Part shown: one piece after another, positions 18,245 through 27,292 of the stretch | Position numbering within the stretch: the first letter of the stretch is position 1 | Layout of the letters: the number at the start of each line of letters is the position of its first letter | Assembly (NCBI GenBank): GCA_937958875.1 | Contig: CALGMJ010000003.1 | Span: 1 to 45,023, forward strand | DNA: 45,023 nt | Reading direction: 5' to 3' | Source: an uncultured Verrucomicrobiales bacterium | GTDB lineage: Bacteria > Verrucomicrobiota > Verrucomicrobiia > Verrucomicrobiales > Akkermansiaceae | Position numbers and translations under genes: made by a program | The notes under the pieces: model-generated | Databases searched by the model: none | What the model was told of the DNA's origin: nothing | The model's input: the letters and a program-made list of their open reading frames with translations, nothing else

Positions 18245-18317
18245 GGGGACCAGTGGGATTTGAACCCACCCCGCGGCAGTCACAGTGCCGAATGCGAACC
18301 ACTACACCATGGTCCCC
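18245..18317 (-). tRNA. tRNA-His (GTG)
   Basis: Cloverleaf read by eye: acceptor GGGACCA/TGGTCCC with G-1:C73, anticodon stem CGGCA/TGCCG with loop CTGTGAC, T arm GTGGG TTCAAAT CCCAC. Confidence 0.92.
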
Positions 18318-18330
18318 GTAGAGAAGAGAG

Positions 18331-18404
18331 TGCCCAGAGAGAGATTCGAACTCTCATTGCCGGTGCCAAAAACCGGAGTCCTAACCAAATTGGACGATCT
18401 GGGT
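18331..18404 (-). tRNA. tRNA-Gln (TTG)
   Basis: Anticodon stem CCGGT/ACCGG with 7-nt loop TTTTGGC (anticodon TTG), D stem GTCC/GGAC, T arm GAGAG TTCGAAT CTCTC; acceptor CCCAGA/TCTGGG with unpaired 1-72. Confidence 0.88.
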
Positions 18405-18437
18405 GAAAATGATAGTTCCAGAGAGTGAGGCAATAAG

Positions 18438-18469
18438 TCACCTGTGATTAAAAAGGTGATTTTTAATCA
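18438..18469. repeat. Two overlapping inverted repeats (mutually exclusive hairpins)
   Basis: TGATTAAAAA ggtga TTTTTAATCA (18445-18469) overlaps TCACCT...AGGTGA (18438-18459). Confidence 0.7.
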
Positions 18470-18564
18470 TGATCAATTTCTGGAGCTGAAAGTGTTTGTT
18501 AGAAGGTCATGTTCGTTCGAGATGATGTTGAATTTGAAAAAGAAGTGCGGCAGGGAGAGACACA

Positions 18565-18597
18565 AAAAAGCCCTGATCCGAGAGCGGAGCAGGGCAA
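18565..18597 (-). terminator. Rho-independent terminator for an unannotated minus-strand transcript
   Basis: Minus strand: GCCCTG cTCCG ctct CGGAt CAGGGC followed by TTTTTTGTG. Confidence 0.75.
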
Positions 18598-19014
18598 TAT
18601 CAGTAGGAATTCCTAGGAATGAATATGCTTACCCTCGTTCTCGATGTGACTGGAATGAAATTCGTATCTCAAAACCACACTCAGTCATACTCAGAGCTGT
18701 TGTCTGAATTGAATGTGAGAATTGATATTGAATTTTAGTCATCGGGTGAGTGGTTAGCGGCGAGAAAGATGAATGGTTTTCGAATTTAGTCAACCAAATT
18801 GATACTATAATTTACGAATCAATAAATCTTGATGCGTCAGGAGAAAGGTCTGTCGAGATGATCGATTTTTTACGAGTGTGGTTCGATTTCTGCTTCTGCT
18901 TTTTTTGGGACTGAGAGGGTAATTTTAGAGTCGAAGAGTGTTTTTTTGTGAATAATGCTTTATTTTTTAAAATATTTCACTAAAGTTTACAAATCACGCC
19001 ACAGCACTTGAAAA

Positions 19015-19314
19015 ATGAATAAAAATTCTTCCTCTAAGCGCAAACAGATACCGACTCCACCTCCGATCGAGACCATTCCACTCCCTGGAGCGAAAGAAGC
19101 GGAGAAGCCGATCGCAGTGATTCAGACCGCGCAGTCACCCCAGGTGAGGAAATTCGCGGCGACAACGATTTCCCCAGCTGAGATGAATCGGCGTATGGCT
19201 GGATACCCCAGCCGGATGAGTCGTAAGACTTCTTTTTTGATGAAGGTAACTATAGCGGTGTTACTTTGCACAATTGGAGCCATGTCTCTTTATATTTTCA
19301 GTATCGTGAAGTGA
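19015..19314 (+). CDS. Hypothetical protein with C-terminal transmembrane helix
   Basis: 99-aa ORF; polar/proline-rich N-terminus, TM VTIAVLLCTIGAMSLYIFSIV. Confidence 0.6.
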   Translation: MNKNSSSKRKQIPTPPPIETIPLPGAKEAEKPIAVIQTAQSPQVRKFAATTISPAEMNRRMAGYPSRMSRKTSFLMKVTIAVLLCTIGAMSLYIFSIVK

Positions 19315-19382
19315 AAATTCGCTGAAACTTCACTTTCGCTTCATCAGAAGCACAAAATGTCACCCTAGGGTCTGTCTTCGTC

Positions 19383-20285
19383 ATGAAGACGATACCAACA
19401 CCCCAATTCGACATTCTTATACCAGATCACGCCGGCATGTGTTTCGGCGTTAAAAAGGCCATTACAGCCGCTGAAAAATTACTATCACGTGAGCCGGCCA
19501 CTATTTTAGGTCAACTTGCACATAACCCGACGGTGCAATCTCGCCTTGCGAGAAAAGGAGCGAAGATAGGCTCCCTTGAGAATCTACAGGCAGCTACGAA
19601 ACAAGTTGTCATCACGGCACATGGAGCATCTGATCGTGATCGTGAAAATTGGAAAGCCTCAGGCTATCAAGTTCTCGATACGACATGTCCACTCGTTCAT
19701 CTAGCGCACCGAAAATTGGCAGAGCTTGTGAGCCAGGGCTATCATCCGGTGATCATCGGAAAGAGCGGGCATGTCGAGGTGCGGGGGCTGATGGGGGACT
19801 TTCCAGGCGCTTCCGTTATTTTAAATCCGAAAGAAATTAGTAAGCTCCCGGTAAAAGAAAAATTTGGAGTCATTTCTCAGACAACGCAACCGATCGACTA
19901 CGTTCGCAGTCTGGTCAGCGAAATTCAACGTCAGCGTAGTGGGGTGGAAGTCGTATTTCAGGATACCGTTTGTCAGCCCACGAAGGATCGCCAAAAGGCC
20001 TTGGTCGAGCTATCGAAAGCAGCAGACCTAATCTTAGCCATCGGTGGTAAGAATTCGAATAATACAGCTCAGCTTGCTCGCACTGCTCGAGGCCTAGGCT
20101 GTCCCGCATATCATATTGAGAGTGCTGGCGAGATTCAGCCTGAGTGGCTCCATGGTGTTCAAAAATTAGGAATTACGGCAGGAACTTCCACGCTGGATGA
20201 AAGTATGAATCAGGTCATTGATAGCCTGCTCGAAGGAGCTTTTTCATCTTGTGCCGAGGAAGAGTCGCTCGTAAGTCACGGATGA
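19383..20285 (+). CDS. ispH: 4-hydroxy-3-methylbut-2-enyl diphosphate reductase (IspH/LytB)
   Basis: GMCFGVKKAI, GQLAHNPTV, VLDTTCPLV, TVCQPTKDRQ, IGGKNSNNT, GITAGTSTLDE. Confidence 0.9.
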   Translation: MKTIPTPQFDILIPDHAGMCFGVKKAITAAEKLLSREPATILGQLAHNPTVQSRLARKGAKIGSLENLQAATKQVVITAHGASDRDRENWKASGYQVLDTTCPLVHLAHRKLAELVSQGYHPVIIGKSGHVEVRGLMGDFPGASVILNPKEISKLPVKEKFGVISQTTQPIDYVRSLVSEIQRQRSGVEVVFQDTVCQPTKDRQKALVELSKAADLILAIGGKNSNNTAQLARTARGLGCPAYHIESAGEIQPEWLHGVQKLGITAGTSTLDESMNQVIDSLLEGAFSSCAEEESLVSHG

Positions 20286-20300
20286 ACGATCGCTGTCTCC

Positions 20301-20639
20301 ATGGATGATGAACCTGCGCACATTCTTTTTATCTGCTCCATGAACCAGTGGCGTAGTCCCACCGCGGAAGAGCTCTATCGAAAAGAGGTGGGGCTCCGGT
20401 GTCGTTCTGCGGGGACGAGCTCAAGAGCACGTCGAAAAGTTTCGGTAAAGGATATCCGCTGGGCTGATCTCATCGTGGTTATGGAGGCTAAACACCTCGA
20501 ACGCTTGCGTTCAGAATTTCGAGACGAACTCCGATCGGTTGAGATAGAAGTGCTCGAGGTGGAGGACCGCTATCAATACATGGATCCTCGTTTGATCGAA
20601 GAGTTGAAGGCCGTGTTGGATCCCCTATTATTGGAGTGA
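20301..20639 (+). CDS. Low-molecular-weight protein tyrosine phosphatase-like protein
   Basis: HILFICSMNQWRSPTAEELYR (CX5R loop), SAGTSSRARRKVS, ADLIVVMEAKHLERL. Confidence 0.8.
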   Translation: MDDEPAHILFICSMNQWRSPTAEELYRKEVGLRCRSAGTSSRARRKVSVKDIRWADLIVVMEAKHLERLRSEFRDELRSVEIEVLEVEDRYQYMDPRLIEELKAVLDPLLLE

Positions 20640-20688
20640 GATGAGGTTTGGGGCTCGTGTGAATCAGTCGCGGGGACCTAATTCGGTG

Positions 20689-21294
20689 TCATTTGTATGG
20701 GCCATAAATCTCGTCGATCTTCGCTTCGTTAAACCCTTGGTCACGTAGAAGCTCTCGTTGCTTCTTAACATACTCAGGCCAGTCGCGATCCTTAATCATT
20801 TTGTGCGATCCACCTACGGTGATAATTTCACGCAGTGGCTCTCGAAATCTACACCGAAAATGATCTCCGCCTGGCTCGGACTCGCGATCGAAGAGAATGG
20901 TAGTCTTTGAATGAGAATTTTGAGTAAGTCCCTGCACGTAGACTCGAGTGCAGCGTGTTTCGTCTACATCCGATCCTTGAGCTATGGCATTAAGTAGATG
21001 AGATCCGTCATCATCTATACCGACTATATAGGGAATCCAATAGTCAGATTCTTCATCAATCTCACCTAGTTTCAGGAGTGCATCGCCCCAACCCTTTTCG
21101 CTCTCAGGGAATCGACCGTCATTTTCTGAAGCATAGAATGAGAAAAGGAGAATTGCCTGCTTTATGCAGTGTTGATGTGCAGGGGGGAATGCCCATTGAT
21201 AGGTTAGGGCTGCAATACTCGCGAGGATCACTAAGATGCCGATGCCGAGGTAGCGCTTTCGAGGCATCTTCATTCTTCCTAGTTTCATTGTCAT
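20689..21294 (-). CDS. Hypothetical membrane-anchored protein, pseudopilin-like
   Basis: N-terminal TM YLGIGILVILASIAALTYQWAF then FYASENDGRFPESEKGW, typical of PVC pseudopilin-like proteins. Confidence 0.55.
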   Translation of the reverse strand: MTMKLGRMKMPRKRYLGIGILVILASIAALTYQWAFPPAHQHCIKQAILLFSFYASENDGRFPESEKGWGDALLKLGEIDEESDYWIPYIVGIDDDGSHLLNAIAQGSDVDETRCTRVYVQGLTQNSHSKTTILFDRESEPGGDHFRCRFREPLREIITVGGSHKMIKDRDWPEYVKKQRELLRDQGFNEAKIDEIYGPYK

Positions 21295-21359
21295 TACTCG
21301 TCACTTGCACACTTGAAGTGAGTTAAAATAAAGGAATACAAGGAGGTTATCAAATAGGT

Positions 21360-22562
21360 TTATTGGCTTGTCGAATAGAAGGGCTGATCCTTTTCTTCGA
21401 GCAGCCCCTTTACTTCTCCTAGAAGAAAAATGGAGCCAGTAATCAGGCGAGGGGCGTCAACAGAGGTGAGTGCCTCGGAAACGGTTTCGGACAAGGTGTA
21501 GGTGATTCCTTCTATTAATTTAGGAAAATCCGAAAGGGGAAGTGAGCGAGGCGAGCTGATGGGGACGAAGTGAAAGTGATTAGCAATCTCACTGATGATT
21601 TTAAGCACCTCAGCGGTTTCTTTGTCTGCGACGGCCCCGAAGATGATGGGCACCTTTCGATTTCCATACTGTTCCTGCCATGTCTTTACCAGAACGTGCG
21701 CAGCGTGCGGATTGTGCGCCGCATCGAGGACGGTGCCATCGGTAAGAGTTTCAAAACGTCCCGGCCAGCGTAGAGTGGAAAGAGCATATTGAACGACATC
21801 GAAACTGAGCTGGAATCCTGCCGCGCTCATGGCTTCGCAGGCTAGGGCTGCATTTTCTCGTTGGTGTGCTCCGGGCAGTTTCATGGAGTAGCCGAGAAGG
21901 GGCTGCTCTACAAAGGTGAGGGGGGCTTGAGTTTCATTCGCAGCCCGCTCGATGGCTAGCTGAGCCTCTGGTTCTTGTGCTGAGGAAATGAGAGGCTTTC
22001 CTCTAAGGGCGATGCCAGCTTTCTCGGTAGCGATCTCGGTAAGGGTGTCTCCGAGCCATTTCGTGTGGTCCAGCCCGATAGGAGTCAGCACTGCGACATC
22101 GGCAGGGACTGCGGTAGTGGCATCGAGACGACCACCCATACCGGTTTCAAGTACGATGACACTGCAATCGAGATCTCGGAAATGACGCATCGCGAGGGCC
22201 AGAGTGAGTTCGAAAAACGTGGGATGGTGTTCCCAGTCCGACACCATTTCCCGGAGTTCAGTGAGCAAAGTCGCAGTTTTTTCCTCCGTGATTTCTAGCC
22301 CATTCACTCGGACGCGTTCCCGGTAGTGGACTAGGTGAGGGGAAGTGAAGAGTCCGGGGCGCTCACCCAGAGAACGAGCGAGGGCATCGATCATGGCACA
22401 GGTCGAGCCCTTACCATTCGTTCCCGCAACGTGGATGACCTTGGTAGTGTGCGCTGGAAAGGCGAGAAAATCGCGTAGAAGTTTACGTGGGGCATCAAGC
22501 CCGAGCTTGATGCCAAACATTTGGGTCGAGTAAAGCCACTCGATCGCTTCCTGATAGCGCAC
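21360..22562 (-). CDS. folC: Folylpolyglutamate/dihydrofolate synthase
   Basis: VIHVAGTNGKGSTCAMIDAL, GLFTSPHLVHYRERVRVNG, LETGMGGRLDATTAVPADVAVLTPIGLDHTKWLG, VLDAAHNPHA. Confidence 0.95.
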   Translation of the reverse strand: MRYQEAIEWLYSTQMFGIKLGLDAPRKLLRDFLAFPAHTTKVIHVAGTNGKGSTCAMIDALARSLGERPGLFTSPHLVHYRERVRVNGLEITEEKTATLLTELREMVSDWEHHPTFFELTLALAMRHFRDLDCSVIVLETGMGGRLDATTAVPADVAVLTPIGLDHTKWLGDTLTEIATEKAGIALRGKPLISSAQEPEAQLAIERAANETQAPLTFVEQPLLGYSMKLPGAHQRENAALACEAMSAAGFQLSFDVVQYALSTLRWPGRFETLTDGTVLDAAHNPHAAHVLVKTWQEQYGNRKVPIIFGAVADKETAEVLKIISEIANHFHFVPISSPRSLPLSDFPKLIEGITYTLSETVSEALTSVDAPRLITGSIFLLGEVKGLLEEKDQPFYSTSQ

Positions 22563-22577
22563 TGTTTGTTGAAGGCT

Positions 22578-23942
22578 TTATGCGTTTGCCTGCCACGGGC
22601 CGGTGATGGCTAGGGTCAGGCCATTGGATTGCATATTTACGAAGAGGATTTTTCCATCGGGGGAGAAGCATGATCCCGCAAATTCTGATTTGTTACTCGC
22701 GTTCCGCCCAATGGTATAAATTTTTCCTTCTGGAGTTACGCCACGGATGTGTGGAGTTTTGTCATAGTGCTGAGAAATGAGATCTTCGCAGAGGATTAGA
22801 TCTCCCCAAGGTGCGGCGCAGAGGTTATCGCAGTTTGTGAGAAGGTCACTGGAGGCAGGCTGTAGGAAGAGTTCGAGAGTGTCCTTCTTTTCTTTGGAGC
22901 GGGAAGGGGTCAGTTTGAATACTTGTCCCTGATTTTCAGGACCACCATCGGTGCAGCAGATGAAAAGAGAGCCATCGGTATATTGAATTCCCTCGCCGCG
23001 GGCGAAGCGCGCAGCTCCGGCGCGGTGACCCCGATGGCGAAGATCGTTATCACGGGATGCCACTCGCTTCATATCGATCCATTCAACTTCGAGGACTTCG
23101 CCCTCTTTGAGCTCATCTTTGGTATCGCTGTAATTTCGCGTATCCATGCCCTTTTTCTTCGTGACCTGAAGAGCTTGCAGTTTCCCGTTATGGAAATCCT
23201 GCGGCTTATCCGGGATAAAACGATAGAGAAGTCCATCACCGATATCCTCGGTAAGGTAGAGGATGCCTGTTTCAGGATCGAGGGCAACGGCTTCGTGGCG
23301 GAAACGACCTAATTTTTTAAGTGGAACAGCCTTTTGGAGCTTTCCATCGTCTGTGGCTTTCACTTCAAAGCAGTAGCCATGGTCTTGGCCGCGCTTGCTG
23401 GTGAGATCTGCAGGCTCTTCACAGGTGATCCAGGAGCCCCATGGCATCGCTCCCCCAGCGCAGTTGCGGTCGGTTCCGGTCAGGGAGAGGAATTCGCGTA
23501 GAACTTCGCCTCTTACTGGATCATAGACCACATTTGTGGTGCCTCCGACGTGAGGTTTTTCACTACCTTTACCTGGGTCGTAGGAGTCTTTTTTATTGAG
23601 GTTTTTAGGGAATTTGGGCTCTGCGAAAGGGCTTCTGTTTTGGGCATTCAGTCCCAATTCATGGTTCCGAACCAGGATGAGAGTTCCTTCGCGTCCTTCG
23701 AAGCAGGCCATGCCATCAGGAGCTCCGGGAACTTTCAGGCCATCGCTCATGGTGTTACCTGCTTTAGAGATAACTTGGTATTTAAAGCCTTTGGGAAGAT
23801 CGAGAAGGCTTTCTGGATCTGGAATGAGGGGGCCGTATGGTTCAATGACGCGGCTGGTTTCAGCAGCATTTAGGTATTTCTGAAGTCCAAGAAATCCAAA
23901 AGCAGCAGCCGTTCCGGTGGAAAAAAATGTCCGTCGTTCCAT
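22578..23942 (-). CDS. DUF839/PhoX-like protein, twin-arginine-like signal
   Basis: MERRTFFSTGTAAAFGFLG; LILVRNHELG, GTDRNCAGGAMPWGSWITCEE, RHEAVALDPETGILYLTEDIGDGLLYRF. Confidence 0.9.
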   Translation of the reverse strand: MERRTFFSTGTAAAFGFLGLQKYLNAAETSRVIEPYGPLIPDPESLLDLPKGFKYQVISKAGNTMSDGLKVPGAPDGMACFEGREGTLILVRNHELGLNAQNRSPFAEPKFPKNLNKKDSYDPGKGSEKPHVGGTTNVVYDPVRGEVLREFLSLTGTDRNCAGGAMPWGSWITCEEPADLTSKRGQDHGYCFEVKATDDGKLQKAVPLKKLGRFRHEAVALDPETGILYLTEDIGDGLLYRFIPDKPQDFHNGKLQALQVTKKKGMDTRNYSDTKDELKEGEVLEVEWIDMKRVASRDNDLRHRGHRAGAARFARGEGIQYTDGSLFICCTDGGPENQGQVFKLTPSRSKEKKDTLELFLQPASSDLLTNCDNLCAAPWGDLILCEDLISQHYDKTPHIRGVTPEGKIYTIGRNASNKSEFAGSCFSPDGKILFVNMQSNGLTLAITGPWQANA

Positions 23943-23993
23943 ATAGAAGGGACTTTGCGTCGGATTGAGAGGAATTCAAGAGGCCATTTTATC

Positions 23994-24710
23994 TTATCCT
24001 CGCAGGGCGGTCAGGACGATGACTTGGGAGACGGCTCCGTCTTTTTTCAAAATGCGGGCGCATTCTTCAGCGGTTGATCCAGTGGTGAAAACGTCGTCGA
24101 TCAAAAAGACGGTTTTTCCTTTTAACTCATCGTTGAATTTTGGTCTTAGGGTAAAAGCTCCTCTCAGGTTTTTGAGGCGTATTTTGCGCGGTAATCTCGT
24201 CTGGGTCGTGGTATGACGGGTTCGTTTAAGAGCGTCCATCATTGGGAGATTTGAAATTTTGGACAGTTGACGGGCGAGTTCCAGCGCTTGATTGGCAGTG
24301 CGGACTTGGCGTCGCCACCAGAAGAGGGGAACGGGGATGAGAATGGCGTCCGTAATTTTTCCAAGACGCTGATCGTTTTCAAAAATCTCTCGGATTAATT
24401 CGGCAAGTTCTGAGGCGAGATAGAAGCGGCGTAAATACTTAAAGCGATGGATGAGAAAGCGTCCATCTTCGCTAGAAGAGAGCGAGGCGCGGGCGAATTC
24501 GAAAGTGAAGTCTATCTCTCGGCAGTTCGGGCACTGGAAGGTTTCTGAAATCGCTCCTTCAAAGGGCTCACCACAACGCTCACAGAAAGGGGGGATTACC
24601 CTTGGGAGGTCACTGCGACAGGAGTCACAGAGAGATTTTCCATTCTGCAGCTCTGTCTCACAAATTTCGCAAAGTGCGGGATAGATAAAATCCAGTAAGC
24701 GAAGCCACAT
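23994..24710 (-). CDS. comF: ComF family protein (amidophosphoribosyltransferase-like)
   Basis: Four-Cys N-terminal zinc-ribbon-like region; VFLIDDVFTTGSTAEECARILKKDGA PRPP-binding motif. Confidence 0.9.
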   Translation of the reverse strand: MWLRLLDFIYPALCEICETELQNGKSLCDSCRSDLPRVIPPFCERCGEPFEGAISETFQCPNCREIDFTFEFARASLSSSEDGRFLIHRFKYLRRFYLASELAELIREIFENDQRLGKITDAILIPVPLFWWRRQVRTANQALELARQLSKISNLPMMDALKRTRHTTTQTRLPRKIRLKNLRGAFTLRPKFNDELKGKTVFLIDDVFTTGSTAEECARILKKDGAVSQVIVLTALRG

Positions 24711-24725
24711 CCCATTTTAAGGTGT

Positions 24726-25751
24726 TTAGTTAGGGTCGAAGTTCTTGCGGTTCGGTATCAAGAACAGCAGAGCGACCCAAGTAAGGAGGAGCGTGGCGAG
24801 AGGAATAAGGCCTTCGGTCAGGAGATCTCCGATAAAAATATCGTAGCGATCGGGAAGGTTAGGGTCACGCTCTGCCACTTTTTTAAAGACCTTAAACGCA
24901 AGAATCCATCCTGCGTGCAAGCCGATCGGGAGCCAGAGTGAGGCCGTACGATATCGGGCATAAGCGAGGATGAGTCCGACTAAAAGGAGGGTGCTGAATT
25001 CGTAAAGCATGGCTTCCGGGTGTAGGAAGCGCATCCCGATGAGTCCCAGCAGTTCAAAGCCTGCCCCGGCTGAGCCCGGTTCAGTAAGAATCGCATCTTT
25101 CGGAGGCTGGAGGAAGTGAACGGCGGCGAAGAGAAATGAGAGCAGTACGATCGCTAGGCGTGGTTTAAAGGCGCGCAGAAAAATCCCTAGTAAGGCTCCG
25201 CGGAAGAGAAGTTCCTCAATCACTGAGATAATGCTGGCAGGAGTGATGGCACCGGTGACCGCCTTCACCCAAGTCTCGCTAGTAGTGCCAGTTCGGTAGG
25301 AAAACCAGCCGAGCTGGAAAAGCAGTACTGCCATGAGAAAAAAGAAGGCGCAGGAAAGCCCTAGACCAATGAAGAGATGAGGGGAACGAGCCTGATTTTT
25401 AATCAGAGGCTGGCCGATATTTTGATCACGAACTGCTTCTGGTAAGTAAATGGACCAACGGCTTTGCTTTAATTTCAAAGGATCCACCTTGAGCCGAAGT
25501 GAATAGATCAGTGGCACCAGAAGAAGCACCGCGCAGAGCATGAGCATGCGCTTGAAATAAACCTCAAAAGCAGCCTTATGAGCTTTTCCCGCGAGCCATC
25601 CGATATTTTCTGTCGTGTCGCGGTTCACCGCTGCTTCCGCAAAGCCCTTCCCGATCTGGTAGAGCGGAGGTGAGAGAAGCGCGGCGAGGAGAAAGCAGAT
25701 CACGACATAGCCCGTGATCTTAAGGACATCATTCACCGCAGTATTCTTCAC
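24726..25751 (-). CDS. CPBP family intramembrane metalloprotease
   Basis: Multiple TMs; SVIEELLFRGALLGIFLRAF, LLSFLFAAVHFL, IGLHAGWILAF. Confidence 0.88.
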   Translation of the reverse strand: MKNTAVNDVLKITGYVVICFLLAALLSPPLYQIGKGFAEAAVNRDTTENIGWLAGKAHKAAFEVYFKRMLMLCAVLLLVPLIYSLRLKVDPLKLKQSRWSIYLPEAVRDQNIGQPLIKNQARSPHLFIGLGLSCAFFFLMAVLLFQLGWFSYRTGTTSETWVKAVTGAITPASIISVIEELLFRGALLGIFLRAFKPRLAIVLLSFLFAAVHFLQPPKDAILTEPGSAGAGFELLGLIGMRFLHPEAMLYEFSTLLLVGLILAYARYRTASLWLPIGLHAGWILAFKVFKKVAERDPNLPDRYDIFIGDLLTEGLIPLATLLLTWVALLFLIPNRKNFDPN

Positions 25752-25830
25752 GGCGAGAGTCTAGGATGATTTTTGGTAGCCAGGGAATTTGGAAATTGGA
25801 TTTTCACGCCGAGGAGCAAAGACTTCTGCC

Positions 25831-26085
25831 ATGCAGCGACATCAATGGCATGAATCAGAAGGGGATGAGACCCACTATTGGCGAGCCGATCATCACGGTG
25901 GGCGCTGGAAATTTTCAGAAAAGCCTAAGGGCGCCGAGCGGTGGTCACACATTGATGATCCCACCACCGAACACTGGGAAGCTCTGCGGGCGGTCCTTTT
26001 TAATAAATACCAGCGAAAGCGTTGCTCGTGGAATCTCATCGCTAAGATCGATAAGCTTCTCGGTAAAAAACCGGATGAAAGATAG
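25831..26085 (+). CDS. Small uncharacterised protein overlapping bioA start
   Basis: MQRHQWHESEGDETHYWRADHHGGRWKFSEKPKGAERWSHIDDPTTEHWEALRAVLFNKYQRKRCSWNLIAKIDKLLGKKPDER; stop overlaps the bioA ATG by 11 nt. Confidence 0.65.
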   Translation: MQRHQWHESEGDETHYWRADHHGGRWKFSEKPKGAERWSHIDDPTTEHWEALRAVLFNKYQRKRCSWNLIAKIDKLLGKKPDER

Positions 26086-27292
26086 GACGAGAGCTTGGAT
26101 TGATGCCGACCGTCGGCACTCCTGGCACCCTTTTACTGATCAGGCTGACTGGGAAAAGAGAGACCCGCTGGTCATCACTCGTGGTGAAGGAGTCTGGCTT
26201 TACGACTCTGAGGACCGCCGCTATCTGGATGCAAATTCGAGTATCTGGACCAATATTCACGGCCACAGTCATCCCAAAATTGTGGAAGCACTGCAAAAGC
26301 AGGCCGCAACTCTCTGTCACAGTTCCTATCTTGGCTTTGCGAATAACCGGGCCAGCGAACTTGCGGAGCGTCTTTGCTCATTTTTTCCTGAGCAGACACT
26401 CAGCCGTTGTTTTTTCTCGGACGATGGCTCAACTGCGCTCGAAGTTGCACTAAAAATGAGCCTGCAATGGAATGCTCAGAACGGAAGGGAAGGGCGTGAT
26501 GGGGTCATCTCCTTCGAACATGCTTACCATGGTGATACTCTCGGAGCTTCCTCTGTGGGAGGTGTCTCCCGATTTGTGAAAGGCTACGGTGAGTCAGGTC
26601 TGCCGGTCTATCGAGTGAGTGATCTCAGCGATCTACGAAGTTTACCGGAGGTCGTGGTGGAAACTATTTCCGCCGTAGTTATCGAGCCCCTCATTCAGGG
26701 CGTTAATCAGATGAGACTCTGGCCGAGTGGGATGCTTTCCGAATTACGTCAGTGGTGTTATGACCATGACATTCACCTCATTCTTGATGAAGTGATGACT
26801 GGCTTTGGTCGCACTGGGAAAATGTTTGCCTGCCAGCATGAAGAGGTTATCCCAGATTTCCTATGCCTCGCGAAAGGTCTGACCGGAGGGACCATGCCGC
26901 TTGCCGCGACTCTAACGACAGAGATGATTTACGAAGGTTTTAAAGGCGAAGGCCGGACTCTTTACTATGGTCACAGCTACACTGGAAATGCGCTCGGCTG
27001 TGCCGCTGCTCTGGCGAGCCTCGATGTCTTTGAAGAAGAAAATACTCTCGAGCGAATCGAAGAAAAAGGGCTTCTGTTAGAAAGTAATCTTTCGAATTTA
27101 ACTCTCCGCCGTCTCGGCTTAATCCTCGCTTTTGAAACTCAGGACGGAGTGGATTTCTGTCACGAACTCAAAAAACAGGGCGTGCTGACACGCCCTATCT
27201 TAAATACGGTCGTGCTGATGCCGCCTTTAGCGATCAATCAGCACGAGATCGAATTTCTCGCAGAGCGAGTTACTCGCGTCGCTAACGTTTAG
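26075..27292 (+). CDS. bioA: Adenosylmethionine-8-amino-7-oxononanoate aminotransferase
   Basis: RRHSWHPFTDQADW, DANSSIWTNIHGHSHP, FFSDDGSTALEVALKMS, HAYHGDTLGASSVGG, ILDEVMTGFGRTGKMFACQHE, CLAKGLTGG. ORF extends to 25766, but ATG 26075 fits the N-terminus. Confidence 0.92.
   Translation: MKDRTRAWIDADRRHSWHPFTDQADWEKRDPLVITRGEGVWLYDSEDRRYLDANSSIWTNIHGHSHPKIVEALQKQAATLCHSSYLGFANNRASELAERLCSFFPEQTLSRCFFSDDGSTALEVALKMSLQWNAQNGREGRDGVISFEHAYHGDTLGASSVGGVSRFVKGYGESGLPVYRVSDLSDLRSLPEVVVETISAVVIEPLIQGVNQMRLWPSGMLSELRQWCYDHDIHLILDEVMTGFGRTGKMFACQHEEVIPDFLCLAKGLTGGTMPLAATLTTEMIYEGFKGEGRTLYYGHSYTGNALGCAAALASLDVFEEENTLERIEEKGLLLESNLSNLTLRRLGLILAFETQDGVDFCHELKKQGVLTRPILNTVVLMPPLAINQHEIEFLAERVTRVANV

Noticed and set aside
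18444-18707. ORF 18444..18707 (+) as a gene
   Set aside because: Crosses a strong terminator hairpin and palindromes and has no recognisable protein features.
25766-26074. N-terminal extension of the bioA ORF
   Set aside because: The translation before MKDRTRAW is not BioA-like, and the region encodes a better protein in another frame (25831..26085).
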